Below, piece by piece: positions 26,434-37,419 of a stretch of DNA of 64,000 nucleotides. The notes under the pieces were generated by a model that saw only the letters and a program-made list of their open reading frames with translations, was not told the DNA's origin and made no database searches. Origin of the DNA: Flagellimonas amphidinii (GTDB lineage: Bacteria > Bacteroidota > Bacteroidia > Flavobacteriales > Flavobacteriaceae). The number at the start of each line of letters is the position of its first letter. The stretch's first letter is position 1. Both the position numbers and the translations under genes were made by a program. The stretch covers positions 124,001 to 188,000 of the forward strand of contig NZ_JABFNN010000023.1 in NCBI RefSeq assembly GCF_013090115.1. Direction: 5' to 3'.

Positions 26434-29400
26434 TTACATATTTCTTCTGTATTGTCCTCCAACTTCAAACAGTGCTTGGGTAATCTGGCCCAGTGAACAA
26501 TATTTGGAAACTTCCATGAGCTTTTCAAAAAGATTCTGGTTTTGAATTGCGACCTGTTGTAGTTCTTTCAATTGAATTACTGTTTCCTTTTGATTTCTAT
26601 GGTGTAAATTGGTTAAAGTTTCAATTTGATGCTGCTTCTCCTCTTCAGTAGCTCGGATAACTTCGGCTGGAAGTATAGTTGGCGACCCTTTGGAACTCAA
26701 AAAAGTATTTACGCCAACAATCGGATACTGCCCAGAGTGTTTCAAGGTTTCATAATGAAGACTCTCCTCCTGAATTTTAGAGCGCTGGTACATCGTCTCC
26801 ATAGCCCCCAAAACCCCGCCTCGTTCCGTAATTCTATCAAATTCCAACAATACAGCTTCTTCCACCAAATCTGTCAACTCTTCAATAATAAATGACCCTT
26901 GCATTGGGTTTTCGTTTTTAGCCAATCCCAATTCCTTGTTGATGATCAACTGAATGGCCATTGCTCTACGCACAGATTCTTCCGTAGGAGTGGTAATGGC
27001 CTCGTCATACGCATTGGTGTGCAACGAATTACAGTTATCGTATATGGCATAAAGTGCCTGTAAGGTCGTACGTATATCGTTGAAGTCAATTTCTTGGGCA
27101 TGCAGACTTCTTCCAGAAGTTTGAATATGATATTTCAACATTTGCGCCCTTGAATTGGCCCCATATTTCTCTTTCATGGCTTTCGCCCAAATTCTTCGGG
27201 CCACTCTACCAATAACAGCATATTCAGGATCTACTCCATTAGAGAAAAAGAAAGAGAGGTTTGGACCAAATTTATCGATGTCCATTCCCCTACTTAAATA
27301 ATATTCTACATAGGTAAATCCGTTCGAGAGCGTAAAAGCTAATTGTGTAATAGGATTGGCTCCGGCCTCTGCTATGTGATATCCCGAAATGGAAACCGAA
27401 TAAAAATTGCGCACTTGATGCTCAATAAAGTATTCCTGCACATCGCCCATCAACCGCAAAGCAAACTCCGTAGAAAAAATACACGTGTTTTGGGCCTGGT
27501 CTTCTTTTAAAATATCAGCCTGGACAGTCCCTCTAACTTGATTTAGGGTCTTTTGCTTTATTTCGTCATACGTAGTTTTGGGCAATACTTGGTCGCCTGT
27601 GACACCCAAAAGCATCAAGCCCAATCCATCGTTCCCTTTGGGAAGTTCTCCTAAATAAGTGGGTCGTTTACTATCTTTCTGCTTAAAAATGGCATTGATT
27701 TTCTCTTCCACTTTCTTTTCAAGTCCATTTTGTTTGATGTATTTTTCGCAATTCTGGTCAATGGCTGCGTTCATAAAATAAGCCAGAAGCATGGGAGCAG
27801 GCCCATTGATGGTCATACTAACCGAAGTCATTGGATTACTCAAATCGAAACCAGAATACAATTTTTTGGCATCATCCAAGCAACAGATGGACACTCCTGC
27901 ATTTCCAATCTTTCCGTAAATATCTGGGCGATGGTCTGGGTCATTTCCATATAAGGTTACCGAATCAAAAGCGGTGGAAAGGCGTTTGGCCGGCATATCC
28001 AAACTCACATAATGAAACCTTCTATTGGTGCGCTCCGGACCTCCTTCACCAGCAAACATTCGGGTTGGGTCTTCTCCCTCTCGTTTAAAAGGATACAATC
28101 CAGAAGTATAAGGGAATTCTCCCGGTACATTTTCCTGTAGAAGCCACTGCAATATGTCTCCCCAAGCTTGATATTTTGGCAGAGCCACTTTTGGGATTTG
28201 ACTATGCGAAAGTGATTCTGTATGGGTCTTGATATTGACCTCCTTATCACGAACCCTAAAAGAGTAGATTGCTGAACGGTACCTTTTGACAGTTTCATTC
28301 CATTTCAAAATAGCCTCCCAATGGTAAGGGTTTAAATCTTTTTTCGCTTTGCGAAATTCTTCGGTCAAACGAGAAATGAACTCACTACTGGATGCATTTT
28401 TTGAATGGTTTTCTATGGCCTTTTCATCCAAACCGGAAGCATTCAACAGTAAACCTTGTGCTTCAGTTTGGTCTAATTCCAAAGTAGTGGCAAGCGTCAA
28501 AAAAATACCGTAAAGTCGCTGCACAACTTTCACCTGCTCTTTTGTTTTGGAGTCATAAAACCGATTATTTTCAGCTATCTCTGAAAGATATCTTGTCCTT
28601 GCAGGAGGAATAACAAAGATTTTCTCTGCCATTTCTTGGGTCACTTCCAAATTGGAAATTAAACCGGAACCTACCTTGGAAACCAAAGTATCCATAATGG
28701 TTTTGTATAATCTGTTCATCCCAGGGTCATTGAACTGAGAAGCTATTGTACCAAAAATGGGCAGGTTTTCTTGATTGGCGCCCCACAAACCATGATTGCG
28801 GGTATATTGTTTTTTTACATCTCGAAGCGCATCCAACGCGCCTCTTTTATCAAACTTATTGATGGCCACAATATCTGCAAAATCCAGCATATCAATCTTC
28901 TCTAGCTGTGTTGCAGCACCAAACTCAGGGGTCATAACGTACAAAGAAACATCACTATGTTCCAGTATTTCTGTATCTGACTGTCCAATCCCAGAAGTTT
29001 CCAAAATAATTAAATCGTATTCGGCAGCTTTTAAGACTTCCACTGCTTCGGAAACATGTTTGGAGAGCGCTAAATTTGATTGTCGAGTAGCCAGCGACCG
29101 CATGTACACGCGTTCATTATTAATGGAATTCATCCGGATTCTATCCCCCAACAAAGCACCCCCGGTTTTCCTTTTGGAAGGGTCGACAGAAATTATTCCG
29201 ATATGCTTTTCAGGAAAATCAGTCAGGAAACGCCTGACCAGCTCGTCCACCAAACTGGATTTTCCTGCGCCTCCGGTTCCTGTAATCCCTAAAACAGGAA
29301 CACTTTTCTTTTGAATGTCCTTTACGTAAGCTCCATAAGATTCATACCTATTTTCAGCCAAGGAAATCAAACGAGCTATTGTATTGGTATGTTTCTCTGA

Positions 29401-29886
29401 TAAAAGATTTTTCACTTTTTTCCCTTTGGGAAGCTTCAAATCTGGCACTTCAGTATCACAGCGTTGAACCAAATCATTGATCATTCCTTGCAAACCCATT
29501 TCCCTGCCATCATCAGGGGAGTAAATGCGTTCTACACCATAATCCATCAACTCTTTTATTTCCTTGGGAAGAATGACCCCGCCGCCGCCGCCAAAAATCT
29601 TTATATGACCCGCATCCTTTTCCTGAAGCAAATCATACATATACTTAAAATATTCGTTATGTCCTCCTTGATAAGAGGTCATAGCAATAGCATTGGCATC
29701 CTCTTGAATGGCACAATTCACCACCTCCATAACACTACGGTCATGCCCCAAATGAATTACTTCCACTCCGGTTGCCTGGATAATCCTCCGCATGATATTG
29801 ATGGCAGCATCATGTCCATCATAAAGGGAAGCAGCGGTTACAATACGTATCTTATTTTTTGGGGTGTAGGGTTTAATTTGCTCCAT
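26434..29886 (-). CDS. icmF: Fused isobutyryl-CoA mutase IcmF (B12 domain + GTPase chaperone + mutase)
   Basis: A 1150-residue adenosylcobalamin-dependent acyl-CoA mutase that rearranges carbon skeletons such as isobutyryl-CoA/butyryl-CoA. Residues about 10-145: B12-binding domain with YDGHDAAIN (His25 as lower cobalt ligand) and [10 protein letters not shown]. About 195-420: MeaI-type G-protein chaperone with Walker [20 protein letters not shown] [15 protein letters not shown] and NKFD. About 560-1100: mutase TIM barrel ([33 protein letters not shown]). The built-in G-protein loads and repairs the cofactor. Monocistronic here. Confidence 0.96.
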   Translation of the reverse strand: MEQIKPYTPKNKIRIVTAASLYDGHDAAINIMRRIIQATGVEVIHLGHDRSVMEVVNCAIQEDANAIAMTSYQGGHNEYFKYMYDLLQEKDAGHIKIFGGGGGVILPKEIKELMDYGVERIYSPDDGREMGLQGMINDLVQRCDTEVPDLKLPKGKKVKNLLSEKHTNTIARLISLAENRYESYGAYVKDIQKKSVPVLGITGTGGAGKSSLVDELVRRFLTDFPEKHIGIISVDPSKRKTGGALLGDRIRMNSINNERVYMRSLATRQSNLALSKHVSEAVEVLKAAEYDLIILETSGIGQSDTEILEHSDVSLYVMTPEFGAATQLEKIDMLDFADIVAINKFDKRGALDALRDVKKQYTRNHGLWGANQENLPIFGTIASQFNDPGMNRLYKTIMDTLVSKVGSGLISNLEVTQEMAEKIFVIPPARTRYLSEIAENNRFYDSKTKEQVKVVQRLYGIFLTLATTLELDQTEAQGLLLNASGLDEKAIENHSKNASSSEFISRLTEEFRKAKKDLNPYHWEAILKWNETVKRYRSAIYSFRVRDKEVNIKTHTESLSHSQIPKVALPKYQAWGDILQWLLQENVPGEFPYTSGLYPFKREGEDPTRMFAGEGGPERTNRRFHYVSLDMPAKRLSTAFDSVTLYGNDPDHRPDIYGKIGNAGVSICCLDDAKKLYSGFDLSNPMTSVSMTINGPAPMLLAYFMNAAIDQNCEKYIKQNGLEKKVEEKINAIFKQKDSKRPTYLGELPKGNDGLGLMLLGVTGDQVLPKTTYDEIKQKTLNQVRGTVQADILKEDQAQNTCIFSTEFALRLMGDVQEYFIEHQVRNFYSVSISGYHIAEAGANPITQLAFTLSNGFTYVEYYLSRGMDIDKFGPNLSFFFSNGVDPEYAVIGRVARRIWAKAMKEKYGANSRAQMLKYHIQTSGRSLHAQEIDFNDIRTTLQALYAIYDNCNSLHTNAYDEAITTPTEESVRRAMAIQLIINKELGLAKNENPMQGSFIIEELTDLVEEAVLLEFDRITERGGVLGAMETMYQRSKIQEESLHYETLKHSGQYPIVGVNTFLSSKGSPTILPAEVIRATEEEKQHQIETLTNLHHRNQKETVIQLKELQQVAIQNQNLFEKLMEVSKYCSLGQITQALFEVGGQYRRNM

Positions 29887-30027
29887 TGATAATAAAGAGT
29901 CGGATTTTGACTTGCAATTTACAGAAAATGCAATTGGAAATCGATTTTGATTAGAATATTATAAAAATTTCATCTGTTTATATTTCCTTATTCTGAATAT
30001 CATAATTTTATCGGTCAAAATTTATTT

Positions 30028-30876
30028 ATGAAGCTTACCATTCTCATTCACTGCCCAGACCAATCTGGAATCATCAGTGCGGTAACTGGTTTTATTCACC
30101 AACAAAAAGGTAATATTATTTATCTAGACCAGCACGTGGACAAACAAGCTGGTGTGTTCTTCATGAGATTGGAAAGTGAATTTGAGCAACCACTGGAGCC
30201 TAAAGAATTTAAAAACACATTTCAACTGGAATTAGCCCAAAGATTTAATATGGAATGGGATGTTCATTTGGACAACTATAAGCCTAAAATGGCTCTATTC
30301 GTATCTAAATACAACCATTGTCTTTATGATCTTTTGACCAGGTTCAATTCTGGGGAATTATCTGTTGATATTCCATTTGTACTGAGCAACCATAAAGATT
30401 TGGAATTTATAGCGGAGCAGTTTCAAATACCATATTACCACGTTCCAGTAAAAAAGGAGACCAAAAATGAAGCTGAGGAACAACAATTGGAACTTCTTAG
30501 AAAACATGAAGTGGACTTCATCGTTTTGGCCCGGTATATGCAAATTGTCTCCCCTAAGATCATCAATGAATTTCCACAGAAAATAATCAATATCCACCAC
30601 TCATTTTTACCTGCCTTTGCTGGAGCTAAACCTTATCATGCGGCTTTTGAGCGCGGTGTTAAGATAATTGGGGCCACTAGCCACTATGTAACGGAAGAGT
30701 TGGATGCCGGACCAATCATTGAACAAGATGTAACTACCGTTTCCCACTCCCACTCTATTAAGGACTTTATTGCAAAAGGAAGGGATTTGGAAAAAATAGT
30801 GCTATCCAGGGCAGTACAACTTCATGTTGCCAGAAAAACAATGGTGTACAATAACAAGACTGTAATCTTTTCTTAA
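30028..30876 (+). CDS. purU: Formyltetrahydrofolate deformylase PurU
   Basis: A 282-residue enzyme releasing formate from 10-formyl-THF, balancing one-carbon pools and supplying formate to purine synthesis. An N-terminal ACT domain (about 1-80; TILIHCPDQSGIISAVTGFI) precedes a formyltransferase domain with MALFVSKYNHCLYDLL, VLARYMQIVSP, NIHHSFLPAFAGAKPYHAAFERGVK and HYVTEELDAGPIIEQD. Both domains look complete. Confidence 0.96.
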   Translation: MKLTILIHCPDQSGIISAVTGFIHQQKGNIIYLDQHVDKQAGVFFMRLESEFEQPLEPKEFKNTFQLELAQRFNMEWDVHLDNYKPKMALFVSKYNHCLYDLLTRFNSGELSVDIPFVLSNHKDLEFIAEQFQIPYYHVPVKKETKNEAEEQQLELLRKHEVDFIVLARYMQIVSPKIINEFPQKIINIHHSFLPAFAGAKPYHAAFERGVKIIGATSHYVTEELDAGPIIEQDVTTVSHSHSIKDFIAKGRDLEKIVLSRAVQLHVARKTMVYNNKTVIFS

Positions 30877-30945
30877 ATATTATTGACCAAGGTTGATTTT
30901 TTCAACTTTAGCCGTAATTTCATCGCAATTCTAAAACACTAAATC

Positions 30946-31647
30946 ATGAAACGAATTGTATTATGTTTATTGGCTTTCCAACTCATGGCATGCACAGAGT
31001 TGCAGCAAGTTGTAAACCAATTACCCCAAGGTACCGTAATTGGTAATGCAGAAATAGCACAAGGACTTCGTGAGGCTCTTGACTTAGGAATCGACAAGCA
31101 AGTTAGCTCTCTGGCCAATACTGATGGTTTTTTTAAAAATGAACTCGTAAAAATTCTATTGCCCGAAGAGCTTAAAAAAGTGGATAAAACTTTGAGAGAT
31201 GTTGGTTTAGGCAGTTTAGCCGATGAAGGTCTGCGAATTATAAATAGAGCTGCAGAAGATGCCGTTGGAGAAGCCACACCAATATTTGTAGATGCAGTCA
31301 AAGGAATCACCTTTAATGATGCCAAACAAATTTTATTGGGAAGTGATAATGCTGCCACAACTTATTTGGAACAAGCTACTAGAACCAAGTTATATGATAA
31401 ATTCAATCCCATTATTGCCAATTCGTTCAAAAAAGTGGGTGCGAATAAAATTTGGAATAATATTATTACTAAATACAATAGTTTACCTCTAACCGCAGAT
31501 GTAAACCCAGATTTAACAGATTACACAACTCAAGAAGCACTTGCTGGTGTTTACACAATGATTGCTGTTGAAGAAAAGGAAATTAGAAACAAAGTTTCTT
31601 CAAGAACTACAGATATTTTGAAAAGGGTATTTGCTCTTCAGGATTAA
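30946..31647 (+). CDS. DUF4197 lipoprotein
   Basis: A 233-residue DUF4197 protein with a lipoprotein signal (LLAFQLMACTEL). The body shows the family pattern GLREALDLGIDKQVSSL, ILLPEELKKVDKTLRDVGLG, FVDAVKGITFNDAKQILLGSDNAATTYLE and the C-terminal LAGVYTMIAVEEKEIR. Periplasm-facing; function unknown. Confidence 0.92.
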   Translation: MKRIVLCLLAFQLMACTELQQVVNQLPQGTVIGNAEIAQGLREALDLGIDKQVSSLANTDGFFKNELVKILLPEELKKVDKTLRDVGLGSLADEGLRIINRAAEDAVGEATPIFVDAVKGITFNDAKQILLGSDNAATTYLEQATRTKLYDKFNPIIANSFKKVGANKIWNNIITKYNSLPLTADVNPDLTDYTTQEALAGVYTMIAVEEKEIRNKVSSRTTDILKRVFALQD

Positions 31648-32004
31648 AAAATATTTTTTAATTCATACAATATGCCCTCTGTATCAGCGTTATAACATCA
31701 ATAAAACTAGGCAATTATAACAAAATCCTAAAGTTAAATTAACCTTGGCCTGAAGGTTATCATAGAATTTTGTAGCAAATTATCTGAGTTAGCATTTTTT
31801 TGAGTTAGTTAGTTTAAAACCGGTGTTAGCACCGGTTTTTTTGTTGTTTTAATACATGTTTTTCTGTCAAAATTCAGGCCAAAAACCTTTACATGCGGCA
31901 CTTATAAAGGTAAACTATTATCGGGGGTTACGGTTTTTAATCTTTTTTTAACATTTTGGTTTTGTTAAATAAGTAACTTGAATGAAGCTAATTCAAACCA
32001 AAAA
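31648..32004 (+). other. Non-coding interval with a strong terminator hairpin
   Basis: No convincing gene. The interval contains TTGGCC near 31745, AT-rich sequence, and a near-perfect terminator at 31816-31842. The distance from the DUF4197 stop to that terminator is about 170 bases, which leaves room for a long 3' UTR or a short independent RNA. Confidence 0.5.
31816..31843 (+). terminator. Intrinsic terminator
   Basis: AAAACCGGTG (31816-31825) pairs perfectly with CACCGGTTTT (31830-31839), loop TTAG, followed by T residues. Confidence 0.9.
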
Positions 32005-33531
32005 ATGAGAGCTTCAAGTTTCCTTGTTTTTTTGTTTTTGGTCATTGGTGCCAACTGTTACTCAAAAACTTCCCGAATCCTCTTTGAACCCCCATTCGAC
32101 GGTGCCATTTTCCAAGAACAACAAGATTCATTGCAGTGGGCTGATTATTATTATAACATCCACCTATTTGAAAAGGCTATATCCCTATACCAGAAAAACT
32201 TAGAAAATCCTGACGCAGACAAACCTCATTTACTAAAAAAAATAGCTTTAGGTGAAGCAGGGCTGGGCAATGCGTCAAAATCCATTGAAAATATTCATGA
32301 ATACCTGCAACTGGAATACAATCCCAATTTTCTACTGAATGAAGATTTTGATTCTATTCGAAAAACTGAGGAATTCAAAGGTGCAACTGCTCGATTGATT
32401 CCCAAAGTGACAACGTGGTCCATCATATTTCTTTTTGTTGCCTTAGTAGGTTTCTATGTTGTATTCCTCATCAGTATAAACAAACAAATACACCCGAGCT
32501 CTCGCTTTTTAATTGCATTTTTCATTTTTATCCATTCTATCTTTATGCTGAACATTAGTATCAGCAGAGCCAATTATACCCTTGAGTACCCACATACATA
32601 TTTGATGTCCACTTGGGCCTCTTTTTTGTATGGACCGCTTTTGTTTTTTTATTTCAAGAAAATCTCCAAGAAGTATCAGTATAAAAAAATTGACTTACTG
32701 CATCTTATTCCAACCGTTTTACTTACGGCTTATCTCATAGTTGACGTATATAGCCTCTCTTTTGACGAGAAAAGATATTATATGCTTTCAAGAATCCAAC
32801 ATGGACTTAACCCACAAGATTCTGATAAACTGATATTGTTGGTAGTTTTAAAAATTGTTTCCCTTACCGTTTATGGATATTTTATCCGGAGAGTATATGT
32901 AAAAGGCAAAAGAGAAAAGTTATTGGATGCCAAGAATTACATATGGCAAAAACATATATATCTAATTCATGCTTCTTATGTAATAACTTATACTATCTAC
33001 GGCATAACCATTATGAATGGAGTAGCAACCGGGATACTATTCGACACTACGGCCATTACCATGGCAGCTATGGTCCTATATGTGGGTTATTCGGCAAACA
33101 TTCAGCCCCAAATATTTAATGGGGCCTATACTTATACAAATGGTTTGTTCTCCAAGTATCAAAAGTCTGGCTTAACCCCTAGCTTATCGATAGAGCTCAA
33201 GGAAAACTTACTTTATCTTTTTGGCACAGAAAAAATATACAAGGAAAACAATATAAATTTGGACATGGTGGCCAATAGGCTTAATACTACTCGACATAAT
33301 GCATCCCAAATAATCAATGAACATTTTAACGTAAGCTTCCATGAATTTGTAAACACATATAGAATAAAAGAGGCTAAAGAGTTGCTCTTGGCACAAAAAT
33401 CCCAGCGCTTAAACATCATCAACATTGCATATGAAGTTGGTTACAACAATAAAGTGACCTTTAATAAAGCTTTCAAAAAAGATACCCAACTCACACCTTC
33501 TCAATACCAAAGAAGCACTGTAAATCATTAA
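32005..33531 (+). CDS. Membrane-bound AraC-family regulator with TPR-like periplasmic N-terminus
   Basis: A roughly 508-residue regulator: signal-like first helix (MRASSFLVFLFLVIGANC), a TPR-like helical segment (about 40-120; ADYYYNIHLFEKAISLYQK), about seven membrane helices (about 130-360), and a cytoplasmic AraC-type DNA-binding domain at the C-terminus (LDMVANRLNTTRHNASQII, AYEVGYNNKVTFNKAFKK, TPSQY). ATG 32005 is preferred over an in-frame TTG at 31978. It would couple an envelope signal directly to transcription. No obvious target gene adjoins. Confidence 0.88.
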   Translation: MRASSFLVFLFLVIGANCYSKTSRILFEPPFDGAIFQEQQDSLQWADYYYNIHLFEKAISLYQKNLENPDADKPHLLKKIALGEAGLGNASKSIENIHEYLQLEYNPNFLLNEDFDSIRKTEEFKGATARLIPKVTTWSIIFLFVALVGFYVVFLISINKQIHPSSRFLIAFFIFIHSIFMLNISISRANYTLEYPHTYLMSTWASFLYGPLLFFYFKKISKKYQYKKIDLLHLIPTVLLTAYLIVDVYSLSFDEKRYYMLSRIQHGLNPQDSDKLILLVVLKIVSLTVYGYFIRRVYVKGKREKLLDAKNYIWQKHIYLIHASYVITYTIYGITIMNGVATGILFDTTAITMAAMVLYVGYSANIQPQIFNGAYTYTNGLFSKYQKSGLTPSLSIELKENLLYLFGTEKIYKENNINLDMVANRLNTTRHNASQIINEHFNVSFHEFVNTYRIKEAKELLLAQKSQRLNIINIAYEVGYNNKVTFNKAFKKDTQLTPSQYQRSTVNH

Positions 33532-33662
33532 ATTCTTAAGATTTTGTCAAAAAAAGCATATCAAGTTTCCAAAATATCGCTCGGATGTTAAATTTTAGAT
33601 AAACTACTTGATTTATAGGTGTATACCCGTTTTATCGATAGTCCAACGAGAAGTTTTGAACG

Positions 33663-33670
33663 TATCTTTG
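33663..33670 (+). promoter_or_regulatory. -7 promoter element (TATCTTTG)
   Basis: Exact TAnnTTTG match 20 bases upstream of the ATG at 33690. A correctly spaced -33 TTG is not seen. Confidence 0.4.
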
Positions 33671-33689
33671 TTATAACAAATCTTTTAGT

Positions 33690-33884
33690 ATGAATAATCA
33701 ATATTGCAAAGTTGGATCAGTAACTCCAATCACGAGTGGCACCCAAGCCATAGCTGCTTTGGAGTTCAGGTATCAAGCTTTTGTGGAAAAAGCTGCAGAT
33801 ACTGCCTATATGAACACCAGTTTGGGTGAATTTTTTAAGAGAAAGGCACAGGGGATTCAAAAAGTATTGGAGAATTTGTCCTAA
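33690..33884 (+). CDS. Small hypothetical soluble protein (64 aa)
   Basis: A 64-residue acidic-to-neutral protein with helix-forming composition (TQAIAALEFRYQAFVEKAAD, GEFFKRKAQGIQKVLENLS). No membrane helix or known motif. A promoter-like -7 element precedes it and its stop codon overlaps the pyrF stop by four bases (convergent), supporting it as a real gene. Function unknown. Confidence 0.65.
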   Translation: MNNQYCKVGSVTPITSGTQAIAALEFRYQAFVEKAADTAYMNTSLGEFFKRKAQGIQKVLENLS

Positions 33885-34711
33885 GACAAAAATCCTGCTT
33901 TTCCCAGTTCAACCTCCATTTCTCTTTGTAGCTCTTTAGCCTTTCTGGTAGCTTCTTCTGCAAAATCATCATCTTGCGAGGCATAGAGGATACCCCTTGA
34001 AGAGTTTACCAACAAACCAACATCCTTAGTCATTCCATATTTGCAAACTTCTTGCAAACTGCCACCTTGTGCACCAACGCCAGGTACCAACAAAAAACTT
34101 TCAGGAACTATCTGTCTTATTTCCTCTAAAAAGGTAGCTTTTGTAGCTCCAACCACAAACATGAGCCGATCAGAATTTGCATAGGTTTTAGAAACAGCCA
34201 AAACCTCTTTATAGAGTTCTTGCTCTCCTACCTTTTTAGTTTGATAATCAAAAGCTCCTTGGTTGGAAGTCAATGCCAATAAAATAGTATGCTTATCCTC
34301 AAACTCTAAAAAGGGCTCCACAGAATCCCTGCCCATGTAAGGCGCAATAGTTATGGAATCAAAATTTAGGGTTTCAAAAAAAGCTTTGGCATAGCGAGTA
34401 GAAGTATTTCCAATATCCCCTCTTTTGGCATCAGCAATGGTAAATATTTCTGGATGATTGGCATTCAAATAATCCATGGTTCTCTCCAAAGACTTCCATC
34501 CTTCTAAACCATAAGCTTCATAAAAAGCTATATTGGGCTTATAGGCTACACAATAGGAATGTGTGGCATCTATAATGGCCTTATTGAATGCAAAAATGGG
34601 ATCATCTTCATTTTGAAGATGCTGGGGTATTTTGTCCAGATCTGTATCCAAGCCTACACAGAGAAAGGATTTTTTTTGTCGGATTTGGGAAATTAGATGT
34701 GCTATCTTCAT
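33881..34711 (-). CDS. pyrF: Orotidine 5'-phosphate decarboxylase (type 2)
   Basis: A 276-residue enzyme of the last step of UMP synthesis. Conserved segments: FLCVGLDTDLDKIP at the N-terminus, catalytic DAKRGDIGNTS (Asp-x-Lys-x-x-Asp), ITIAPYMG, and the phosphate-binding LLVPGVGAQGG. The length and insertions fit the type 2 form usual in Bacteroidota. Follows prfA by 44 bases on the same strand. Confidence 0.96.
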   Translation of the reverse strand: MKIAHLISQIRQKKSFLCVGLDTDLDKIPQHLQNEDDPIFAFNKAIIDATHSYCVAYKPNIAFYEAYGLEGWKSLERTMDYLNANHPEIFTIADAKRGDIGNTSTRYAKAFFETLNFDSITIAPYMGRDSVEPFLEFEDKHTILLALTSNQGAFDYQTKKVGEQELYKEVLAVSKTYANSDRLMFVVGATKATFLEEIRQIVPESFLLVPGVGAQGGSLQEVCKYGMTKDVGLLVNSSRGILYASQDDDFAEEATRKAKELQREMEVELGKAGFLS

Positions 34712-34755
34712 TTCAATTGGTTCTCGACTGCTCTTGAACTAACAACTATTAGTAT

Positions 34756-35832
34756 TTAAAAAATCTCGGAGGCCTCTTTTAGCTTCTCTGTATTTTCAAC
34801 CAACATCAGCTCGTCAATTATTTTTTGGACATCACCGTTGATGATATTCTGAAGGTCATATAGTGTAAGACCTATTCTGTGATCCGTTACTCTACCTTGC
34901 GGATAATTGTAAGTTCTAATTTTTGCAGAACGGTCTCCGCTACTTACCTGAGAATTTCGCTTTGCAGCATCCTCTTCCTGCTTTTTGGCCAATTCTAAAT
35001 CGTACAATCTAGATCGAAGTACCTTAAAAGCTTTTTCCTTGTTTTTGTGCTGTGATTTTTGATCTTGGCACTGTGCCACAAGTCCTGTGGGCACGTGTGT
35101 CAATCGAACAGCTGAATAGGTTGTATTTACTGATTGTCCCCCAGGCCCAGAAGAACAGAAATAATCTATTGTGACATCTTTTGGGTCAATTTGCACATCA
35201 AAATCTTCAGCTTCAGGAATTACCATCACCGTGGCCGCACTGGTATGAACCCTTCCTTGTGTTTCTGTCTGCGGCACTCGTTGCACCCGATGCACGCCCG
35301 CCTCAAACTTTAAAGTACCATAAACGTCTTCACCACTTACTTCAAAATGAATTTCTTTATACCCTCCACTGGTACCTTCATTCAAGTCAATGATATTGGT
35401 TTTCCACCCTTTGGACTCACAATATTTAGCATACATGCGATACAAATCCCCAGCAAAAATACTGGCTTCGTCACCTCCGGTTCCAGCTCGTATCTCCATA
35501 ACCACATCTTTCTCATCCTCAGGATCTTTGGGGATTAAAAGAAATTTTATTTCTTCCTCCAATTGTGGTAGGGCACTCTTAGCTTCATCCAACTGCATCT
35601 TGGCCATTTCAACCATTTCAGCATCACTGCCATCGCCAATGATTTCCTCAGCCTCCTTTATGTTTTCTGTGAGTTCAACGTAACGATCTCTTTTATCCAC
35701 TAAAATCTTTAGGTCCTTATATTCCTTATTCAACTTAACGTACCGCTTTTGATCAGCAATAACATCTGGCTGAATAATTAAATCTGAAACCTCGTCAAAA
35801 CGTTGTTTTACAATATTGAGTTTGTCAAGCAT
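34756..35832 (-). CDS. prfA: Peptide chain release factor 1
   Basis: RF1, recognising UAA and UAG and triggering peptide release. A 358-residue protein with the GGQ motif in [37 protein letters not shown], and the RF1-type codon-recognition area ([17 protein letters not shown]). Cotranscription with pyrF is likely. Confidence 0.97.
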   Translation of the reverse strand: MLDKLNIVKQRFDEVSDLIIQPDVIADQKRYVKLNKEYKDLKILVDKRDRYVELTENIKEAEEIIGDGSDAEMVEMAKMQLDEAKSALPQLEEEIKFLLIPKDPEDEKDVVMEIRAGTGGDEASIFAGDLYRMYAKYCESKGWKTNIIDLNEGTSGGYKEIHFEVSGEDVYGTLKFEAGVHRVQRVPQTETQGRVHTSAATVMVIPEAEDFDVQIDPKDVTIDYFCSSGPGGQSVNTTYSAVRLTHVPTGLVAQCQDQKSQHKNKEKAFKVLRSRLYDLELAKKQEEDAAKRNSQVSSGDRSAKIRTYNYPQGRVTDHRIGLTLYDLQNIINGDVQKIIDELMLVENTEKLKEASEIF

Positions 35833-35891
35833 AAATCAATCCGCGTATTAAGAATGCGAATTTACGATTTTTGAATGGATTCTTCTTTGAA

Positions 35892-37199
35892 TCAATTTGC
35901 TATGAAAGTAGTTCCCAAGGTGATGATAAAAGCGCTAAGACCATCACTACGATCATATTGATTGAAACGTACATCTATGGTCTTCAATCCAAAGCCAAAA
36001 ATCTTGGCACTGGTAAAAATATCCTTATACTGGATTCCCGCTCCATATTGATGGGCGTCGTATTTGGACAAATCATAATCTGAAGTATAGAATTCATACG
36101 TTGAAAGCGCCTCCTCCTTGGGATAAAAATAATCCGCTGCTGTTTGGGTATAGTATCTGTAGGTAGGGTACAAGGTAAATTTATCAGTCAATTTAAAAGG
36201 AATTTCAAGACTGGCGGTATGAGAAGTAATACCCCAATCATCCCAATAGAAACGATAGTATGTTCGAAGAACCAACAAATCATTAAGATAGTAATTCAAT
36301 CTTCCCCCAAAAGGCATCTTGAATCGATTTTCCGGCAAACGCTCGACATCGTCCGCCAACTGAAAATCATCAATAAAAAAGTCCTCAACATCTCCAAAAT
36401 AAACTCTTTGGAAGGGCGTACTCAACAAACCATTTTGCGATACCACATCCATAAAAAGCGCTCCTTGCAATTTCTTCCCCAAAATCTGTGAAAAACTTAG
36501 AGAAAGCGAATAGGAATTTCGGTTCTCTTGATCAAATCCGGTAAAATTAGGAGTGTAAGTTCCATTGCCCGTAATTCGGTCATCAAAAAATCCCGAACGA
36601 AGCTCTACCGGGTAAATAGCATTCCACTTATCTAAAAATACCCGACCGTTTAAAGTAAGTTCGGTATTTTTTTCATTGAAAAGTTTGGTGAAACTTCCTC
36701 CAAAACCAATAGAGAAATAATCATATTCTGAAGAAAAATAAGCGTTGGCACTCCAAATGGTATTTCTATCAACAGAACTATGCTGATAACTGGGATTGAT
36801 ATAAGCCAACACATCTTTTCTCGATTCTCCAGAAGAAGCATCAAAAGGAGTTACATTGAATCCCCCATCTAAAGGGTTAACATTACTTGAAGAGGCAGAA
36901 GTATAGGCAGAAAGACCTACATCCACAGTCAATACATCATTTTCATTCATGGGCATGCGCAACACTAAAGAAGAGGTTGCATCCGTGAGTTCTTCGGTTC
37001 CTTCACCACCAGTAACCGCTGCATTTTGACCATCTTGATCGTAATAACTAAACAATACATCAATTTCACTGGCCTCCAGCACCCTTTTGGCATAGGAATT
37101 ATCGGTCTGTTGAGACCATCCAAAACCAACTGTCAGGAAGAAAATAGCAAAACCTAAAAAATGGATAGTGCTGAACCTTACACCAATTACTTTGCCCAT
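35892..37199 (-). CDS. DUF3570 outer-membrane protein
   Basis: A roughly 435-residue predicted outer-membrane beta-barrel. ATG 37199 (MGKVIGVRFSTIHFLGF) gives a normal signal peptide ending around GFGWSQ; a frame extending to 37307 lies on top of the DUF4266 gene and is unlikely. The DUF3570 pattern includes VDVLFSYYDQDGQN, SYQHSSVDRNTIWSANAYFSS-like strands and a C-terminal strand ending IITLGTTFIAN. Last gene of the Rieske-thioredoxin-ApbE-DUF4266-DUF3570 cluster; it starts 4 bases after DUF4266. Confidence 0.92.
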   Translation of the reverse strand: MGKVIGVRFSTIHFLGFAIFFLTVGFGWSQQTDNSYAKRVLEASEIDVLFSYYDQDGQNAAVTGGEGTEELTDATSSLVLRMPMNENDVLTVDVGLSAYTSASSSNVNPLDGGFNVTPFDASSGESRKDVLAYINPSYQHSSVDRNTIWSANAYFSSEYDYFSIGFGGSFTKLFNEKNTELTLNGRVFLDKWNAIYPVELRSGFFDDRITGNGTYTPNFTGFDQENRNSYSLSLSFSQILGKKLQGALFMDVVSQNGLLSTPFQRVYFGDVEDFFIDDFQLADDVERLPENRFKMPFGGRLNYYLNDLLVLRTYYRFYWDDWGITSHTASLEIPFKLTDKFTLYPTYRYYTQTAADYFYPKEEALSTYEFYTSDYDLSKYDAHQYGAGIQYKDIFTSAKIFGFGLKTIDVRFNQYDRSDGLSAFIITLGTTFIAN

Positions 37200-37203
37200 A
37201 CTA

Positions 37204-37410
37204 TTAATTGCATCCACAGCCACCACCTGTTTTACCTCCATTTGCTCCGGAAGAAGCTTCACGGTAGATATGAAAATTGGTCTCAAAGCGTTCACACACC
37301 TTTGCACCTAACCTCATCTCCTCATCATTTACATACGCTTTGTCATACTCTCTTACCACAACACAGGAACTGGCCAAAAGTAAAAGCAATAAAAAAATAG
37401 GTCTTGCCAT
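37204..37410 (-). CDS. DUF4266 small lipoprotein with GGGCGC C-terminus
   Basis: A 68-residue lipoprotein. Signal and lipobox LLLLASSC, a conserved middle (EYDKAYVNDEEM, ETNFHIYREASSG), and the Gly/Cys tail GGKTGGGCGCN. The pattern matches DUF4266. The two tail cysteines at the very C-terminus look like a site for metal, disulphide or covalent modification. It lies between apbE and the DUF3570 barrel, so it probably works with them at the envelope. Function unproven. Confidence 0.88.
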   Translation of the reverse strand: MARPIFLLLLLLASSCVVVREYDKAYVNDEEMRLGAKVCERFETNFHIYREASSGANGGKTGGGCGCN

Positions 37411-37419
37411 AGCTTAAAA

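Noticed and set aside
29887..30027. Cobalamin riboswitch for icmF
   Set aside because: The 141-base divergent gap is too short for a full B12 riboswitch and contains no B12-box-like sequence.
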